A stretch of 64,000 bases of DNA from Amycolatopsis coloradensis (GCF_001953865.1 NZ_MQUQ01000001.1:124001-188000), one strand, 5' to 3'; counted from the first letter of the stretch, positions 31,248-40,412 are shown. Notes: generated by a model not told the origin, from the sequence alone. A program made the numbers and translations.

Positions 31248-31293
31248 GCACCGGACGACGGAACAGATTTCCCCGCCGTGCCGGGGGTTTGGC

Positions 31294-31341
31294 CTGGAAC
31301 GCGGTCCGGTGCACACTGCGCACCGGACCGCTTCGTTCCAG
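31294..31341 (-). terminator. Hairpin directly after the tRNA-Arg gene
   Basis: The stem consists of CTGGAAC plus GCGGTCCGGTGC, paired with GCACCGGACCGC and GTTCCAG, with a 3-base bulge and a 7-base loop. It begins three bases past the tRNA 3' end, so it probably terminates or protects the tRNA transcript. Confidence 0.6.
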
Positions 31342-31344
31342 AAG

Positions 31345-31416
31345 TACCCCTGCCAGGAATCGAACCTGGACCCCGGCGTTCGTAGCGCCGTACTCTTTCC
31401 GTTGAGCTACAAGGGT
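31345..31416 (-). tRNA. tRNA-Arg (anticodon ACG), atypical
   Basis: A 72-base cloverleaf. The acceptor is ACCCTTG with CAGGGGT (seven pairs, one T-G), giving an unusual A1-U72 pair. The D arm is GCTC-AACGGAAA-GAGT, the anticodon arm CGGCG-CTACGAA-CGCCG with anticodon ACG, and the T arm CCAGG-TTCGATT-CCTGG. The discriminator base is A, and A in the D-loop plus C35 fit arginine identity. No CCA is encoded. It differs from the usual actinobacterial tRNA-Arg(ACG), which starts with G. Confidence 0.82.
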
Positions 31417-31427
31417 TCACCATGAAA

Positions 31428-31490
31428 GAGCCGCCCGATTCGGTTTCCCGAAGGGCGGCTCCACGTTTGCGACGTCGTGCTACGACGTCG
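31428..31490. other. Two adjacent hairpins upstream of the tRNA
   Basis: GAGCCGCCC (31428-31436) pairs with GGGCGGCTC (31453-31461), and CGACGTCGT (31470-31478) pairs with ACGACGTCG (31482-31490). On the minus strand the first is followed by TTTCAT just before the tRNA, so it may end a transcript arriving from upstream. Function otherwise unknown. Confidence 0.45.
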
Positions 31491-31714
31491 GCGGGGAGCC
31501 GTTTTTCTCTTCCATGCCAAGGAAGAGGCGGGCCGTGCGGCGCGGCGTCATACGTCCTCCTCGGTCGGTGTGCGGTAAGTGTGCAACGGGCGGTTGAGTG
31601 GCGGCAAACGATTAAGCTCATGGGTGAGCGAGGCGTCTGGCTGTCACCGATGTCCTCCGTGGCACGTGGTCATCGTCGCGAGTCGACCCGGGGCAACCTC
31701 GGATCATGGTCGTA

Positions 31715-31759
31715 TTGATGAAGGAATCGGGACGTCGAGTGTCCCGATTCCTTCATCAA
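31715..31759. repeat. TGAAGG-family hairpin after sdhB
   Basis: Perfect 19-bp arms (31715-31733, 31741-31759) with a 7-base loop. The left arm reads TTGATGAAGGAATCGGGAC. It stands 62 bases past the end of the sdh operon and is a candidate operon terminator. Confidence 0.86.
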
Positions 31760-31821
31760 CGAACCCCGTAGGTACCTGAACGCTGGTGGTTCTCACCGCC
31801 ATCACCACTCACGAGCCGGTG

Positions 31822-32574
31822 CTACTTGTCCCGCCGGAACAGTTTGTTCCCCAGCCACACGATGGGGTCGTACTTCCGGTCCGCGACGCGTTCCTTCATC
31901 GGGATCAGCGCGTTGTCGGTGATGTGGATGCCCTCCGGGCACACGTCCGAGCAGCACTTGGTGATGTTGCAGTAGCCGAGTCCGTGCTCCTCCTGCGCCT
32001 CGTCACGCCGGTCGGCGACGTCGAGGGGGTGCATCTCGAGTTCGGCGATCCGCATCAGGTACCGAGGCCCGGCGAAGGACTCCTTGTTCTCCTCGTGGTC
32101 GCGCACGACGTGACAGGTGTTCTGGCACAGGAAGCACTCGATGCACTTCCGGAACTCCTGCGAGCGCTCCACGTCGACCTGCTGCATCCGGTACTCCCCC
32201 GGCTTCAGCTCCGGGGGCGGTGTGAACGACGGGATCTCGCGGGCCTTGGCGTAGTTGAACGACACGTCGGTCACCAGGTCGCGGATCACCGGGAACGTCC
32301 GCATCGGTGTCACGGTGATGACCTCGTCCTCGGTGAAGGTCGACATCCGCGTCATGCACAGCAACCGCGGTTTGCCGTTGATCTCCGCCGAGCACGAACC
32401 GCATTTGCCCGCCTTGCAGTTCCACCGCACCGCCAGATCCGAGGCCTGGGTGGCCTGCAACCGGTGGATGATGTCGAGGACGACCTCGCCCTCGTTGACC
32501 TCGACGGTGTAGTCCTGCAGATCACCCGAATCGGCGTCGCCGCGCCAGACCCGGAAACTCGCCTTGTAACTCAT
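31822..32574 (-). CDS. sdhB: Succinate dehydrogenase iron-sulfur subunit (Sdh1 type)
   Basis: A 250-residue subunit carrying three Fe-S clusters that pass electrons from FAD to quinone. The 2Fe-2S ligands are C53, C58, C61 and C73 (WNCKAGKCGSC, LLC); the second half has C144-IEC-FLC-QNTC154 and C202 with C207/C208 and C212 (ITKCCSDVCPEG). The ATG overlaps the sdhA stop as ATGA. Gene order (small protein, membrane subunit, sdhA, sdhB) matches Rv0250c-Rv0247c, the mycobacterial Sdh1. Confidence 0.95.
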   Translation of the reverse strand: MSYKASFRVWRGDADSGDLQDYTVEVNEGEVVLDIIHRLQATQASDLAVRWNCKAGKCGSCSAEINGKPRLLCMTRMSTFTEDEVITVTPMRTFPVIRDLVTDVSFNYAKAREIPSFTPPPELKPGEYRMQQVDVERSQEFRKCIECFLCQNTCHVVRDHEENKESFAGPRYLMRIAELEMHPLDVADRRDEAQEEHGLGYCNITKCCSDVCPEGIHITDNALIPMKERVADRKYDPIVWLGNKLFRRDK

Positions 32575-34487
32575 GCCTGGCTCCCGGGGTGCGACGTCAG
32601 TTCTTCGTCGGTGTAGTACTTCCCCAGTTCGGACAGTTCGAACAGCTCCAGCAGGTCCTGCCGCAGCGGGGTCTGCGCCTTGACCTCGATGCCGATCTCC
32701 GGCACCACCGGGTTGCCGCCCGGACTCGCCGAACACACCAGGAGCTTGTTGCGCCACTGGGCGTCCATGCCCGGATGGTCGTCACGCGTGTGCCCGCCCC
32801 GGCTTTCGGTCCGCAGCAACGCGGCCCGCGCCACGCATTCGCTGACCATCAGCATGTTCCGCAGGTCGACCGCGAGGTGCCAGCCCGGGTTGAACTGCCG
32901 GTGCCCTTCGACGGTCACGCGCAGGATCCGCTCCCGGAGTTCACCGAGCTTCGCCAGCGCCCGCTCGATCTCCTCCGATTTGCGGATGATGCCGACGAGA
33001 TCGTTCATCGACTGCTGCAGTTCGGTGTGCAGGCTGTACGGGTTCTCCTCGACACCGTTCTCCGGCGGATCGAACGGGGCGAGCGCCATTTTCGCGGCGG
33101 CGTCCACATCGGACTGACTGACCGACGGACGGTCCTTCAGCTCCGCGACGTAAGAAGCGGCGCCGAGCCCCGCCCGGCGGCCGAAGACGAGCAGGTCCGA
33201 CAGCGAGTTGCCGCCGAGCCGGTTCGATCCGTGCATCCCGCCCGAGCACTCACCGGCGGCGTACAACCCCGGCACGCTCGACGAAGCGGTGTCCGGGTCG
33301 ACCTCGATGCCGCCCATCACGTAGTGACAGGTCGGGCCGACCTCCATCGGCTCCTTGGTGATGTCGACGTCGGCGAGCTCCTTGAACTGGTGATACATCG
33401 ACGGCAGCCGTTTGCGGATCTCCTCCGCGGGCAGCCTGCTGGCGATGTCGAGGAAGACCCCGCCGTGCGGCGATCCCCGGCCTGCCTTGACCTCGGAGTT
33501 GATCGCGCGCGCCACCTCGTCCCTCGGCAGCAGGTCCGGGGTGCGCCGGTTCTTCTCCTGGTCGGTGTACCAGCGGTCGGCCTCTTCCTCACTGTCCGCG
33601 TACTGCCCCTTGAACACCTCGGGGATGTACTCGAACATGAACCGCCTGTCCTCGGTGTTCTTGAGGACACCGCCGTCACCCCGGACGCCTTCGGTGACCA
33701 GGATCCCCTTCACACTCGGCGGCCAGACCATGCCCGTCGGGTGGAACTGGACGAACTCCATGTTGATGAGCTTCGCCCCGGCCCGCAGTGCCAGCGCGTG
33801 CCCGTCACCGGTGTACTCCCACGAGTTCGAGGTGACCTTGAACGACTTCCCGATACCGCCGGTGGCCAGCACCACCGCCGGCGTCTCGAACAGGATGAAT
33901 CGGCCGCTCTCGCGCCAGTACCCGAAGGCACCCGAGATCCGGCCGTCCTCGGTGAGCAGTTCGGTGACCGTGCATTCGGCGAAGACCTTGATCCGCGCCT
34001 CGTAGTCGCCAGTCTCCTTGAAGTCCTCTTGTTGCAGCGAAACGATTTTCTGCTGCATCGTACGGATCAGTTCGAGGCCGGTGCGGTCACCGACGTGCGC
34101 CAGGCGCGGGTACGTGTGCCCGCCGAAGTTGCGCTGGCTGATCCGGCCGTCGGCGGTGCGGTCGAACAACGCGCCGTAGGTCTCCAGTTCCCAGACCCGG
34201 TCCGGCGCCTCCCTGGCGTGGAGCTCGGCCATCCGCCAGTTGTTGAGGAACTTCCCGCCACGCATGGTGTCGCGGAAGTGCACCTGCCAGTTGTCGTTCG
34301 AGTTCGCGTTGCCCATCGACGCCGCGCAGCCGCCTTCGGCCATCACCGTGTGCGCCTTGCCGAACAGCGATTTGCACACCACCGCGACGCTGAAGCCGCG
34401 TTCTCGGGCTTCGATGACCGCGCGGAGACCTGCGCCGCCGGCACCGATCACCACCACGTCGTAGTTGAACGTTTCGACCTCGGTCAT
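32571..34487 (-). CDS. sdhA: Succinate dehydrogenase flavoprotein subunit (Sdh1 type)
   Basis: A 638-residue flavoprotein that oxidises succinate. The FAD loop is VVVIGAGGAGLRAVIEA near the N-terminus, the FAD-histidine region is KSLFGKAHTVMAEGGCAA, and catalytic parts include HPTGMVWPPS, TEGVRGDGG and HYVMGGIEVD. ECSGGMHGSNRLGGNSL marks the C-terminal FAD loop. I prefer the ATG at 34487; a GTG at 34499 would add four residues. It sits 51 bases after the membrane subunit. Confidence 0.94.
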   Translation of the reverse strand: MTEVETFNYDVVVIGAGGAGLRAVIEARERGFSVAVVCKSLFGKAHTVMAEGGCAASMGNANSNDNWQVHFRDTMRGGKFLNNWRMAELHAREAPDRVWELETYGALFDRTADGRISQRNFGGHTYPRLAHVGDRTGLELIRTMQQKIVSLQQEDFKETGDYEARIKVFAECTVTELLTEDGRISGAFGYWRESGRFILFETPAVVLATGGIGKSFKVTSNSWEYTGDGHALALRAGAKLINMEFVQFHPTGMVWPPSVKGILVTEGVRGDGGVLKNTEDRRFMFEYIPEVFKGQYADSEEEADRWYTDQEKNRRTPDLLPRDEVARAINSEVKAGRGSPHGGVFLDIASRLPAEEIRKRLPSMYHQFKELADVDITKEPMEVGPTCHYVMGGIEVDPDTASSSVPGLYAAGECSGGMHGSNRLGGNSLSDLLVFGRRAGLGAASYVAELKDRPSVSQSDVDAAAKMALAPFDPPENGVEENPYSLHTELQQSMNDLVGIIRKSEEIERALAKLGELRERILRVTVEGHRQFNPGWHLAVDLRNMLMVSECVARAALLRTESRGGHTRDDHPGMDAQWRNKLLVCSASPGGNPVVPEIGIEVKAQTPLRQDLLELFELSELGKYYTDEELTSHPGSQA

Positions 34488-34538
34488 AGAGAGAGCCACC
34501 TCAAAGCTTGTCGCCGGGGACGGGAGATTCCCTCGCCG

Positions 34539-35369
34539 CTAGTTGATGAACCGCAGATCCGAGATCGCACCACTGGCCACGAGCATCACGTAGAGGTCGG
34601 TCAGCACGAGTGTGCCGAGCGTCGTCCAGGCGAGCGCCATGTGCCGGGTGTTGAGCTTCGTGATCTGGGTCCAGATCCAGTAGCGGACCGGATGTTTCGA
34701 GAAGTGTTTGAGCCTGCCGCCGGTCACGTGACGGCACGAGTGGCACGACAACGTGTACGCCCACAGCAGGATCACGTTGCCGGTCAGCACGATGTTGCCG
34801 AGCCCGAAACCGAACCCGCCGTCGATGCCGTGGAACGCGGTGATCGCGTCGTAGGTGTTGACCAGCGAGACGACCACGGCGACGTAGAAGAAGTAGCGGT
34901 GGACGTTCTGGATGATCAGCGGCAGCCGGGTCTCACCGGTGTACTTCGCGTGCGGTTCGGCTACCGCGCAGGCGGGCGGCGAGAACCAGACGGCCCGGTA
35001 GTAGGCCTTGCGGTAGTAGTAGCAGGTCAGCCGGAAGCCCAGCAGGAACGGCAGGACCAGGAAGCCGAGCGGGATGAAGCCCGGGAGTTCGCCGAACCAG
35101 GCCCCGAAGTGCCGGGAGCCTTCGACGCAGGATTCCGAGACGCAGGGCGAATAGAACGGCGTCAGGTAGTGGTATTCGGGCACCCAGTAAGCGGTGCGGA
35201 CGAAGGCCCTGATCGTCGCGTAGATGATGAAGGTGGAGAGGCCGAGGACGGTCAGCAGCGGGGAGAGCCACCACCGGTCGGTGCGCAGCGTTCGTTCGGC
35301 GATCCGGGCCCGCGACGGTGCGCGGACCCCCGTACCCCGTCCGGCCTCTTTGCCGGCGGGGGCGCTCAC
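34539..35369 (-). CDS. Succinate dehydrogenase membrane subunit (Rv0249c-like)
   Basis: A 276-residue membrane anchor with about five helices: near 38-58, 94-113 (FIPLGFLVLPFLLGFRLTCY), 150-170 (VHRYFFYVAVVVSLVNTYDA), 186-206 and 240-262. Histidines in NVHRYFFY and LSCHSCRHVTGG are candidate haem or quinone-site ligands. It is a single-subunit anchor, unlike the two-subunit Sdh2. The start overlaps no gene on its 3' side, but its ATG overlaps the previous gene's stop (ATGA). Confidence 0.9.
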   Translation of the reverse strand: MSAPAGKEAGRGTGVRAPSRARIAERTLRTDRWWLSPLLTVLGLSTFIIYATIRAFVRTAYWVPEYHYLTPFYSPCVSESCVEGSRHFGAWFGELPGFIPLGFLVLPFLLGFRLTCYYYRKAYYRAVWFSPPACAVAEPHAKYTGETRLPLIIQNVHRYFFYVAVVVSLVNTYDAITAFHGIDGGFGFGLGNIVLTGNVILLWAYTLSCHSCRHVTGGRLKHFSKHPVRYWIWTQITKLNTRHMALAWTTLGTLVLTDLYVMLVASGAISDLRFIN

Positions 35370-35653
35370 CGCTGGTCGCGCTTGTAGCCGCCGACGCCTT
35401 CGTCATCGGCGCCGTGCCAGAGCGCCGGGTCGTAGGGCGTATCGGGTATTTGGACCCGGTCGGCGGCCTTCGCCTGCGCGGGCACCGCGTTCGGGGTCGT
35501 GTCGAGATCCGTCGCGTCGATGTCGAGTCGCTCCACGTCGTTCGCCAGGCGTCGTACCGCCGAAGCATCGCCGTATCGGGACCGCAGCGCGCCGACGCAC
35601 TGCCTCAGCTGACCGATGGCTCGCCGAAGCTCGGCGATCTCTGTGGTGGACAT
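35366..35653 (-). CDS. Small protein of the Sdh1 operon (Rv0250c-like)
   Basis: A 95-residue soluble protein that heads the operon. The N-terminal 45 residues form a helical stretch (EIAELRRAIGQLRQCVGALR) and the C-terminus is Pro- and Asp-rich (IPDTPYDPALWHGADDEGVG). Its mycobacterial counterpart Rv0250c sits in the same place and may assist or regulate the complex; the function is not established. GGGAGG lies 7 bases before the ATG. The stop overlaps the membrane-subunit start. Confidence 0.8.
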   Translation of the reverse strand: MSTTEIAELRRAIGQLRQCVGALRSRYGDASAVRRLANDVERLDIDATDLDTTPNAVPAQAKAADRVQIPDTPYDPALWHGADDEGVGGYKRDQR

Positions 35654-35773
35654 CGGTACCTCCCGATGGTCGGTTCGGTTGGCCGCTTGAGCCTGAGAAG
35701 GCCGGCGATCCTCGCCGTCTCGACTCTGCCGCGCGTTGTGCAATGTGACAAGTAGCACAGTGGAACCTAGGTG

Positions 35774-35841
35774 CGTGACGGAGATCACGCGAGTCGATCT
35801 TCTGTATCGATTTTGATCCGCGCTTTCCGTCGAGGTACTGT
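35774..35841 (+). promoter_or_regulatory. CRP-like site and edd-eda promoter
   Basis: CGTGACGGAGATCACG (35774-35789) is a 16-bp inverted repeat of the form GTGA-N6-TCAC, as bound by CRP/GlxR proteins. Downstream, TTGATC (35813-35818), 17 bases and TACTGT (35836-35841) form a good sigma-A-type promoter for edd. The site lies between the edd and sdh start regions and could serve both. Confidence 0.6.
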
Positions 35842-35916
35842 GGCCACTGTCACGACCCAGCGGCGCCAGCGTTGCCGTCCCGCGGACCACCACGACCAGT
35901 GATCCGGAGCCGGACA

Positions 35917-37806
35917 ATGAGCACCGCCCCGAACGTCCACCCCATCATCGCCGAAGTCACCGAACGCGTCATCGCCCGCAGCGCCGAGACCCGCACCGCG
36001 CACCTCCGGCGCGCCGAGGCCGCCCACGACGAGGGCCCGATGCGGCGCGGACTCGATTGCAGCAACCTCGCCCACGGCTTCGCCGCGATGGAGGGTGTCG
36101 ACAAAGCGGCACTGCGCGCCGTGCGGGCGCCGGGCGTCGCGATCGTCTCGTCCTACAACGACATGCTTTCGGCGCACCAGCCGATGCAGGAGTACCCCGG
36201 GTTGCTGAAAGGTTCGGTCCGCGAAGCGGGCGGGGTGGCCCAGTTCGCCGGTGGCGTGCCCGCGATGTGCGACGGCGTCACCCAGGGCCGCCCGGGGATG
36301 GAGCTGTCGCTGTTCAGCCGCGAGGTGATCGCGATGTCGACCGCGATCGCGCTGTCCCACGACATGTTCGACGCGGCGCTGCTGCTCGGCGTCTGCGACA
36401 AGATCGTGCCGGGCCTGCTGATCGGCGCGCTGTCCTTCGGGCACCTCCCGGCGATCCTGGTACCGGCCGGGCCGATGAACTCGGGCCTGCCGAACAAGGA
36501 GAAGGCGCGTGTGCGCCAGCTCTACGCCGAGGGCAAGGCGACCCGCGAAGACCTGCTGGACGCCGAAGCGGCTTCGTACCATTCGGCGGGGACGTGCACC
36601 TTCTACGGCACCGCCAACTCGAACCAGATGGTCGTCGAGGTGATGGGCCTGCACCTGCCGGGCGCCAGCTTCGTGCAGCCGAACTCGCCGTTGCGGAAGG
36701 CGCTCACCGAAGAGGCCGGGCGTCGCGTGGTGAAGCTTTCCCGCGGCGAGGAGTACACGCCGGTCTCACGGGTGATCGACGAGAAGGCCGTCGTCAACGG
36801 TGTCATCGCCCTGCTCGCCACGGGTGGCTCGACCAACCACACGATGCACCTGGTCGCCATCGCCGCGGCCGCGGGCATCCAGCTGACCTGGGACGACTTC
36901 TCCGACCTGTCGTCGGTGATCCCGCTGCTGGCACGTGTCTACCCGAACGGCAGCGCGGACATCAACCACTTCCACGCCGCCGGCGGCGTCCAGTTCCTGG
37001 TCGGCACACTGCTCGACGCGGGCCTGCTGCACGAGGACGTCCAGACCGTCGCCGGACCGGGCCTGCACCGTTACCGTCAGGAGCCGATCCTGTCCGAGGG
37101 CGAACTGGTCTGGCGTGACGTCCCGACGCGCAGCCTCGACGAGGACGTCCTGCGGCCCGTGTGGCGGCCGTTCGCCGCCGACGGCGGACTGCGGATGGTC
37201 GCGGGCAACCTCGGCCGCGCGGTGATCAAGGTGTCCGCGGTGGCTCCGGAGCACCGGGTCGTCCAGGCTCCCGCGCGGGTGTTCACCGACCAGAAGTCCT
37301 TCAAGGACGCTTTCGAGGCGGGCGAGCTGGACCGCGACGTCGTCGTGGTCATCCGGCAGCAGGGCCCGCAGGCCAACGGGATGCCGGAGCTGCACGGCCT
37401 CACCCCGGCGCTGGGGGTGCTGATGGACCGCGGGCACCACGTGGCGTTGCTCACCGACGGCCGGATGTCCGGCGCGTCCGGCAAGATCCCGGCGGCGATC
37501 CAGGTGACCCCGGAAGCCGCTGTGGGCGGCCCGATCGCGCGGATCGCGGACGGCGACACCATCCGCCTCGACGCCAAGGCCGGGACGCTGGACGTCTTCG
37601 TGGGTGACGAAGAACTCGCCCGTCGTGAACTGGTGGACTCCCCGCCTTCGGAGGCATCCTGGACCGGCACCGGCCGGGAGCTGTTCGCGGCGCTGCGCCG
37701 CGCGGTCGGCCCCGCCGACCAGGGCGCGAGCGTGTTCGGACCGCTCACGCCGGAACACTTCGGCGCTCCGGCGCACACGTTGACCCCTGTGGAGGTAACC
37801 CAGTGA
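35917..37806 (+). CDS. edd: 6-phosphogluconate dehydratase
   Basis: A 629-residue iron-sulfur dehydratase that converts 6-phosphogluconate to KDPG in the Entner-Doudoroff pathway. It has the IlvD/Edd cysteine-containing motifs [23 protein letters not shown] and [16 protein letters not shown] (cluster ligands), and [11 protein letters not shown] near the C-terminus. The ATG at 35917 follows GGAG by 8 bases. It overlaps eda by four bases (GTGA), giving a dedicated two-gene pathway operon. Confidence 0.95.
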   Translation: MSTAPNVHPIIAEVTERVIARSAETRTAHLRRAEAAHDEGPMRRGLDCSNLAHGFAAMEGVDKAALRAVRAPGVAIVSSYNDMLSAHQPMQEYPGLLKGSVREAGGVAQFAGGVPAMCDGVTQGRPGMELSLFSREVIAMSTAIALSHDMFDAALLLGVCDKIVPGLLIGALSFGHLPAILVPAGPMNSGLPNKEKARVRQLYAEGKATREDLLDAEAASYHSAGTCTFYGTANSNQMVVEVMGLHLPGASFVQPNSPLRKALTEEAGRRVVKLSRGEEYTPVSRVIDEKAVVNGVIALLATGGSTNHTMHLVAIAAAAGIQLTWDDFSDLSSVIPLLARVYPNGSADINHFHAAGGVQFLVGTLLDAGLLHEDVQTVAGPGLHRYRQEPILSEGELVWRDVPTRSLDEDVLRPVWRPFAADGGLRMVAGNLGRAVIKVSAVAPEHRVVQAPARVFTDQKSFKDAFEAGELDRDVVVVIRQQGPQANGMPELHGLTPALGVLMDRGHHVALLTDGRMSGASGKIPAAIQVTPEAAVGGPIARIADGDTIRLDAKAGTLDVFVGDEELARRELVDSPPSEASWTGTGRELFAALRRAVGPADQGASVFGPLTPEHFGAPAHTLTPVEVTQ

Positions 37807-38423
37807 CCACCGGCGCCGACCTGCTCGGCCTGTCCCCCGTGATGCCCGTCGTCGTCCTCGACGACGCCGCCGACGCGGTCCCCACCGCGCGGGCACTGCT
37901 CGCGGGCGGGATCGGCGTGATCGAGCTGACCCTGCGCACCCCGGCGGCACTCGCCTCGATCGAGCGGATCGCCGCGGAGGTCCCGGAGATCGTGATCGGC
38001 GCCGGCACGGTCACCGCACCGGAGCACGCCAAGCAGGCCGCCGACGCCGGCGCGAAGTTCCTGGTGACCCCGGGCTGCACGGACTCGGTCCTGGACGCCG
38101 CGTTCGACACCGGACTGCCGTTCCTGCCGGGCGCGAGCACGGTTTCGGAAGCGATGCGGCTGGCCGAACGCGGGCTGACGGCGCTGAAGTTCTTCCCCGC
38201 CGAGGCCAGCGGCGGCGTGGCGTACCTGAAGTCGATCGGCGGGCCACTGCCCGGGCTGCGCTTCTGCCCGACCGGCGGGATCACCGTGAAGACCGCTCCG
38301 GACTACCTCGCATTGTCCACTGTGGGCTGCATCGGCGGTTCGTGGCTGACGCCGAAGGGCGCTTTGGCGGCCAAGGACTTCGGAAAGATCGAGGCTTTCG
38401 CCGCGGAGGCGTCGAAGCTTTGA
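37803..38423 (+). CDS. eda: KDPG/KHG aldolase
   Basis: A 206-residue class I aldolase that splits KDPG into pyruvate and glyceraldehyde 3-phosphate. The Schiff-base lysine is K129 in TALKFFPAE; the catalytic glutamate is E41 in [15 protein letters not shown] and PTGGI bind phosphate. The GTG overlaps the edd stop. A hairpin with a following CTTTT 10 bases after the stop is a good terminator. Confidence 0.95.
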   Translation: MTTGADLLGLSPVMPVVVLDDAADAVPTARALLAGGIGVIELTLRTPAALASIERIAAEVPEIVIGAGTVTAPEHAKQAADAGAKFLVTPGCTDSVLDAAFDTGLPFLPGASTVSEAMRLAERGLTALKFFPAEASGGVAYLKSIGGPLPGLRFCPTGGITVKTAPDYLALSTVGCIGGSWLTPKGALAAKDFGKIEAFAAEASKL

Positions 38424-38432
38424 CCGGTTGCC

Positions 38433-38470
38433 AGTGAAGGCCACCCGCGTTGGGTGGCCTTCACTCTTTT
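38433..38470 (+). terminator. Terminator after eda, TGAAGG-type stem
   Basis: AGTGAAGGCCACCC, loop GCGTT, then GGGTGGCCTTCACT, followed by CTTTT. The 14-bp stem plus U-run is a good intrinsic terminator. It shares the TGAAGG/CCTTCA stem ends with the other hairpins, which supports a termination role for at least part of that family. Confidence 0.82.
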
Positions 38471-38907
38471 CAGAGCGGTAGCTGGTACTGGATGAAGCCC
38501 CGGTTGACCGCGACCTGGTCGTACAGGCGGCGCGCGGTCGCGTTGGATTCCCTGGTGTGCCAGTAAACGCGCTCGCAGCCTCGGTCTCGCGCCCAGCCCG
38601 CGACCGCGTCGATCAGTGCCCGCGCGACGCCGTTGCCCCGGGCTTCCGGCGCGGTGAACAGGTCTTGCAGGTAGCAGACGTCGGTGAGCGCGGAAGTGCT
38701 GGGGTGCACCAGGAAGTGCGTGATTCCGACGAGCTTTCCGTCGAGGTGGGCGACGAGTGCGTGCATCCGCCGCCCTTCGCGGAACTCTCGCCAAGCGCGG
38801 TCGTAAACCTCTTGTGGCGCAACACGTTCATAGAAGGCGATGTAGGCGCGGAAGAGGTCTTCCCAGGCTTCGCGGTCTTCGGATGTCAGTGGAGCGATGG
38901 TGATCAT
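38470..38907 (-). CDS. GNAT-family N-acetyltransferase
   Basis: A 145-residue single-domain acetyltransferase. The acetyl-CoA loop is in DLFTAPEARGNGVARALIDA (about 84-103), preceded by HFLVHPSTSALTDVCYLQDL, and the C-terminal strand YWHTRESNATARRLYD is typical. The substrate cannot be told. GGGAGG lies 7 bases before the ATG at 38907. It converges on eda across the shared terminator. Confidence 0.88.
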   Translation of the reverse strand: MITIAPLTSEDREAWEDLFRAYIAFYERVAPQEVYDRAWREFREGRRMHALVAHLDGKLVGITHFLVHPSTSALTDVCYLQDLFTAPEARGNGVARALIDAVAGWARDRGCERVYWHTRESNATARRLYDQVAVNRGFIQYQLPL

Positions 38908-39041
38908 GTGGTCCTCCCGGTGATCACCCGAGCCTAGGGATTCCTTGCCGCGTTGAGAGTGGCCAATCGCGTGGTAAAGCGACCTGCCACTCACACTCGG
39001 CCCGGCCCTCCTGGCACCGCCGCCCTTGTCACCTGAGTACA

Positions 39042-39086
39042 TGAAGGCCCCCTTGCTTGCGCCTAGGTACAGGAAAGGGTCCTTCA
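39042..39086. repeat. Decayed TGAAGG-family hairpin
   Basis: TGAAGGCCCCCTTGCTTGCG and the opposing AAAGGGTCCTTCA pair with mismatches. The loop TGCGCCTAGGTACAGG is the same as in the copy at 30.6 kb, which shows common origin. It lies between the GNAT gene start and the DUF1801 gene end. Confidence 0.7.
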
Positions 39087-39147
39087 CGGACCGCAAGTCC
39101 CGACCCAGCCATAACTCTTGGCTCTGCCCGAATCGCCACTCACGGGC

Positions 39148-39588
39148 TCAGCTCACGGCCTGCTTCACCAGGGCGGCGATGCGCTCCTCCACCGCGGCCG
39201 TCATCTTGACCAAGGCGAAACTGGTCGCCCACATCGCGCCGTCGTCCAACCGGGCCTCTTCGTTGAAGCCGAGACTCGCGTAGCGCGTTTTGAACTTGGC
39301 CGCCGCCTGGAAGAAACAGACGATCTTGCCGTCCAGCGCGTAGGCGGGCTGGCCATACCAGAGCTTCGGCGCGAGCATCGGGGTGTTGGCCTTCACGATG
39401 GCGTGGACCCGCTCGGCCAGGACCCGGTCCTCGTCGGGCATCTCGGCGATCTTCGCGACCACGTCCTGCTCCGCCGCCGCCGCTTTATCGGCGGCGGAGC
39501 CGCGGCGCGCGGCCTTCTTCATGTCCTGGGCGTGTTCCTTCATCGCGGCCTTCTCTTCGGCCGTGAATCCTTCGTACGTGGTGCTCAT
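39148..39588 (-). CDS. DUF1801 / YdhG-like protein
   Basis: A 146-residue protein. The core (about 50-135) holds RVHAIVKANTPMLAPKLWYG, DGKIVCFFQAAAKFKTRYAS and LGFNEEARLDDG, the DUF1801 fold (frataxin-like/YdhG family). Some relatives bind iron, but the role is unproven. An N-terminal helical Lys/Ala-rich part (1-45) is common in actinobacteria. It is 50 bases downstream of a VOC gene on the same strand, so they may be one unit. Confidence 0.82.
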   Translation of the reverse strand: MSTTYEGFTAEEKAAMKEHAQDMKKAARRGSAADKAAAAEQDVVAKIAEMPDEDRVLAERVHAIVKANTPMLAPKLWYGQPAYALDGKIVCFFQAAAKFKTRYASLGFNEEARLDDGAMWATSFALVKMTAAVEERIAALVKQAVS

Positions 39589-39638
39589 GGCGTTTTCTCC
39601 CTGATAGGCGGCGAGCGGGGGCAGCCGGTAGTGGCACA

Positions 39639-40262
39639 TCAGGACTGGGCGGCGAGTGCGGACGTCTCCCAGGCGAACCCGTCCAGGTCGGTGAACGGGG
39701 CGGCGCCGCAGATCGCGATGCGGTGCGAGCCGGTGCCTTCCGGGGCGACGCCGGCGTCCTTGGCCAGTGCCTTGCGCCGGTACAGCGCCAGCTTGACCGG
39801 GCTCGAACCGGATTCGAACTCGACGTACACGCGGCCGAAGCTCTTTCCCACGGTGAGACCGTGCTCGGCGTAGAACTTCTTGCTCGCGGCCACGTCGGCG
39901 ACGCCCAGCAGGAGCACGATGCCGTCGATCTCGCGGGTGGCCGGGCCGGTGTTCTTCTTCGCCGAGGTGGCGATCTTCCAGAGGGCACCGTCCGGGGCCT
40001 GGACGACGCCGCCGTAACCCCACATCGATTTCGTGGCGGGCTTGATGGCCGTCGCACCGGCGGCGAGCGCGGCTTCGATCAGGGCGTCGACGTTGGCGGG
40101 CTGGGACACCGTCAGGGAAAGGGTGTAGCCGCGGAAGCCGGTGGTCGGCTCTTGCGCGGCCCGCAGGCGAAGCTGGGTGTCAAGCCCGAAGGCGGTGGCG
40201 TAGAAGCGTTCGGCGGCCGCGGTGTCGGTCACTTCGAGGGTGATGGCGTCGATGAGGTTCAT
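39639..40262 (-). CDS. VOC (glyoxalase-like) two-domain protein
   Basis: A 207-residue protein of the vicinal oxygen chelate fold. The first half has ITLEVTDTAAAERFYATAFG and the second DGIVLLLGVADVAASKKFYA, the two beta-alpha-beta units. Metal ligands of true glyoxalases are not obvious, so it may bind a ligand rather than catalyse. The ATG at 40262 is the family start. It lies just upstream of the DUF1801 gene. Confidence 0.85.
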   Translation of the reverse strand: MNLIDAITLEVTDTAAAERFYATAFGLDTQLRLRAAQEPTTGFRGYTLSLTVSQPANVDALIEAALAAGATAIKPATKSMWGYGGVVQAPDGALWKIATSAKKNTGPATREIDGIVLLLGVADVAASKKFYAEHGLTVGKSFGRVYVEFESGSSPVKLALYRRKALAKDAGVAPEGTGSHRIAICGAAPFTDLDGFAWETSALAAQS

Positions 40263-40412
40263 GCCGGTAACGCTATTTCCGAGCGGGCGTCCGGTGCTTC
40301 TTGATTCCTGATCGGTCGTATCGACGCTGGTCGGAGCCTTACCCGGACAGCAGAACACCGGCAGGCGGGCAAGGGCTTGCTCAGCCGGTGAGCAGCTCAG
40401 GTGAAGGGTGAT

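Noticed and set aside
31345..31416. tRNA gene as phage or island attachment site
   Set aside because: No integrase, no direct repeat of the tRNA 3' end and no foreign-looking block next to it in the window.
31579..31779. Small protein gene before sdhB (plus strand, 31-66 codons in two frames)
   Set aside because: No ribosome site or family resemblance, the frames run into the hairpin at 31715, and the tail is low complexity.
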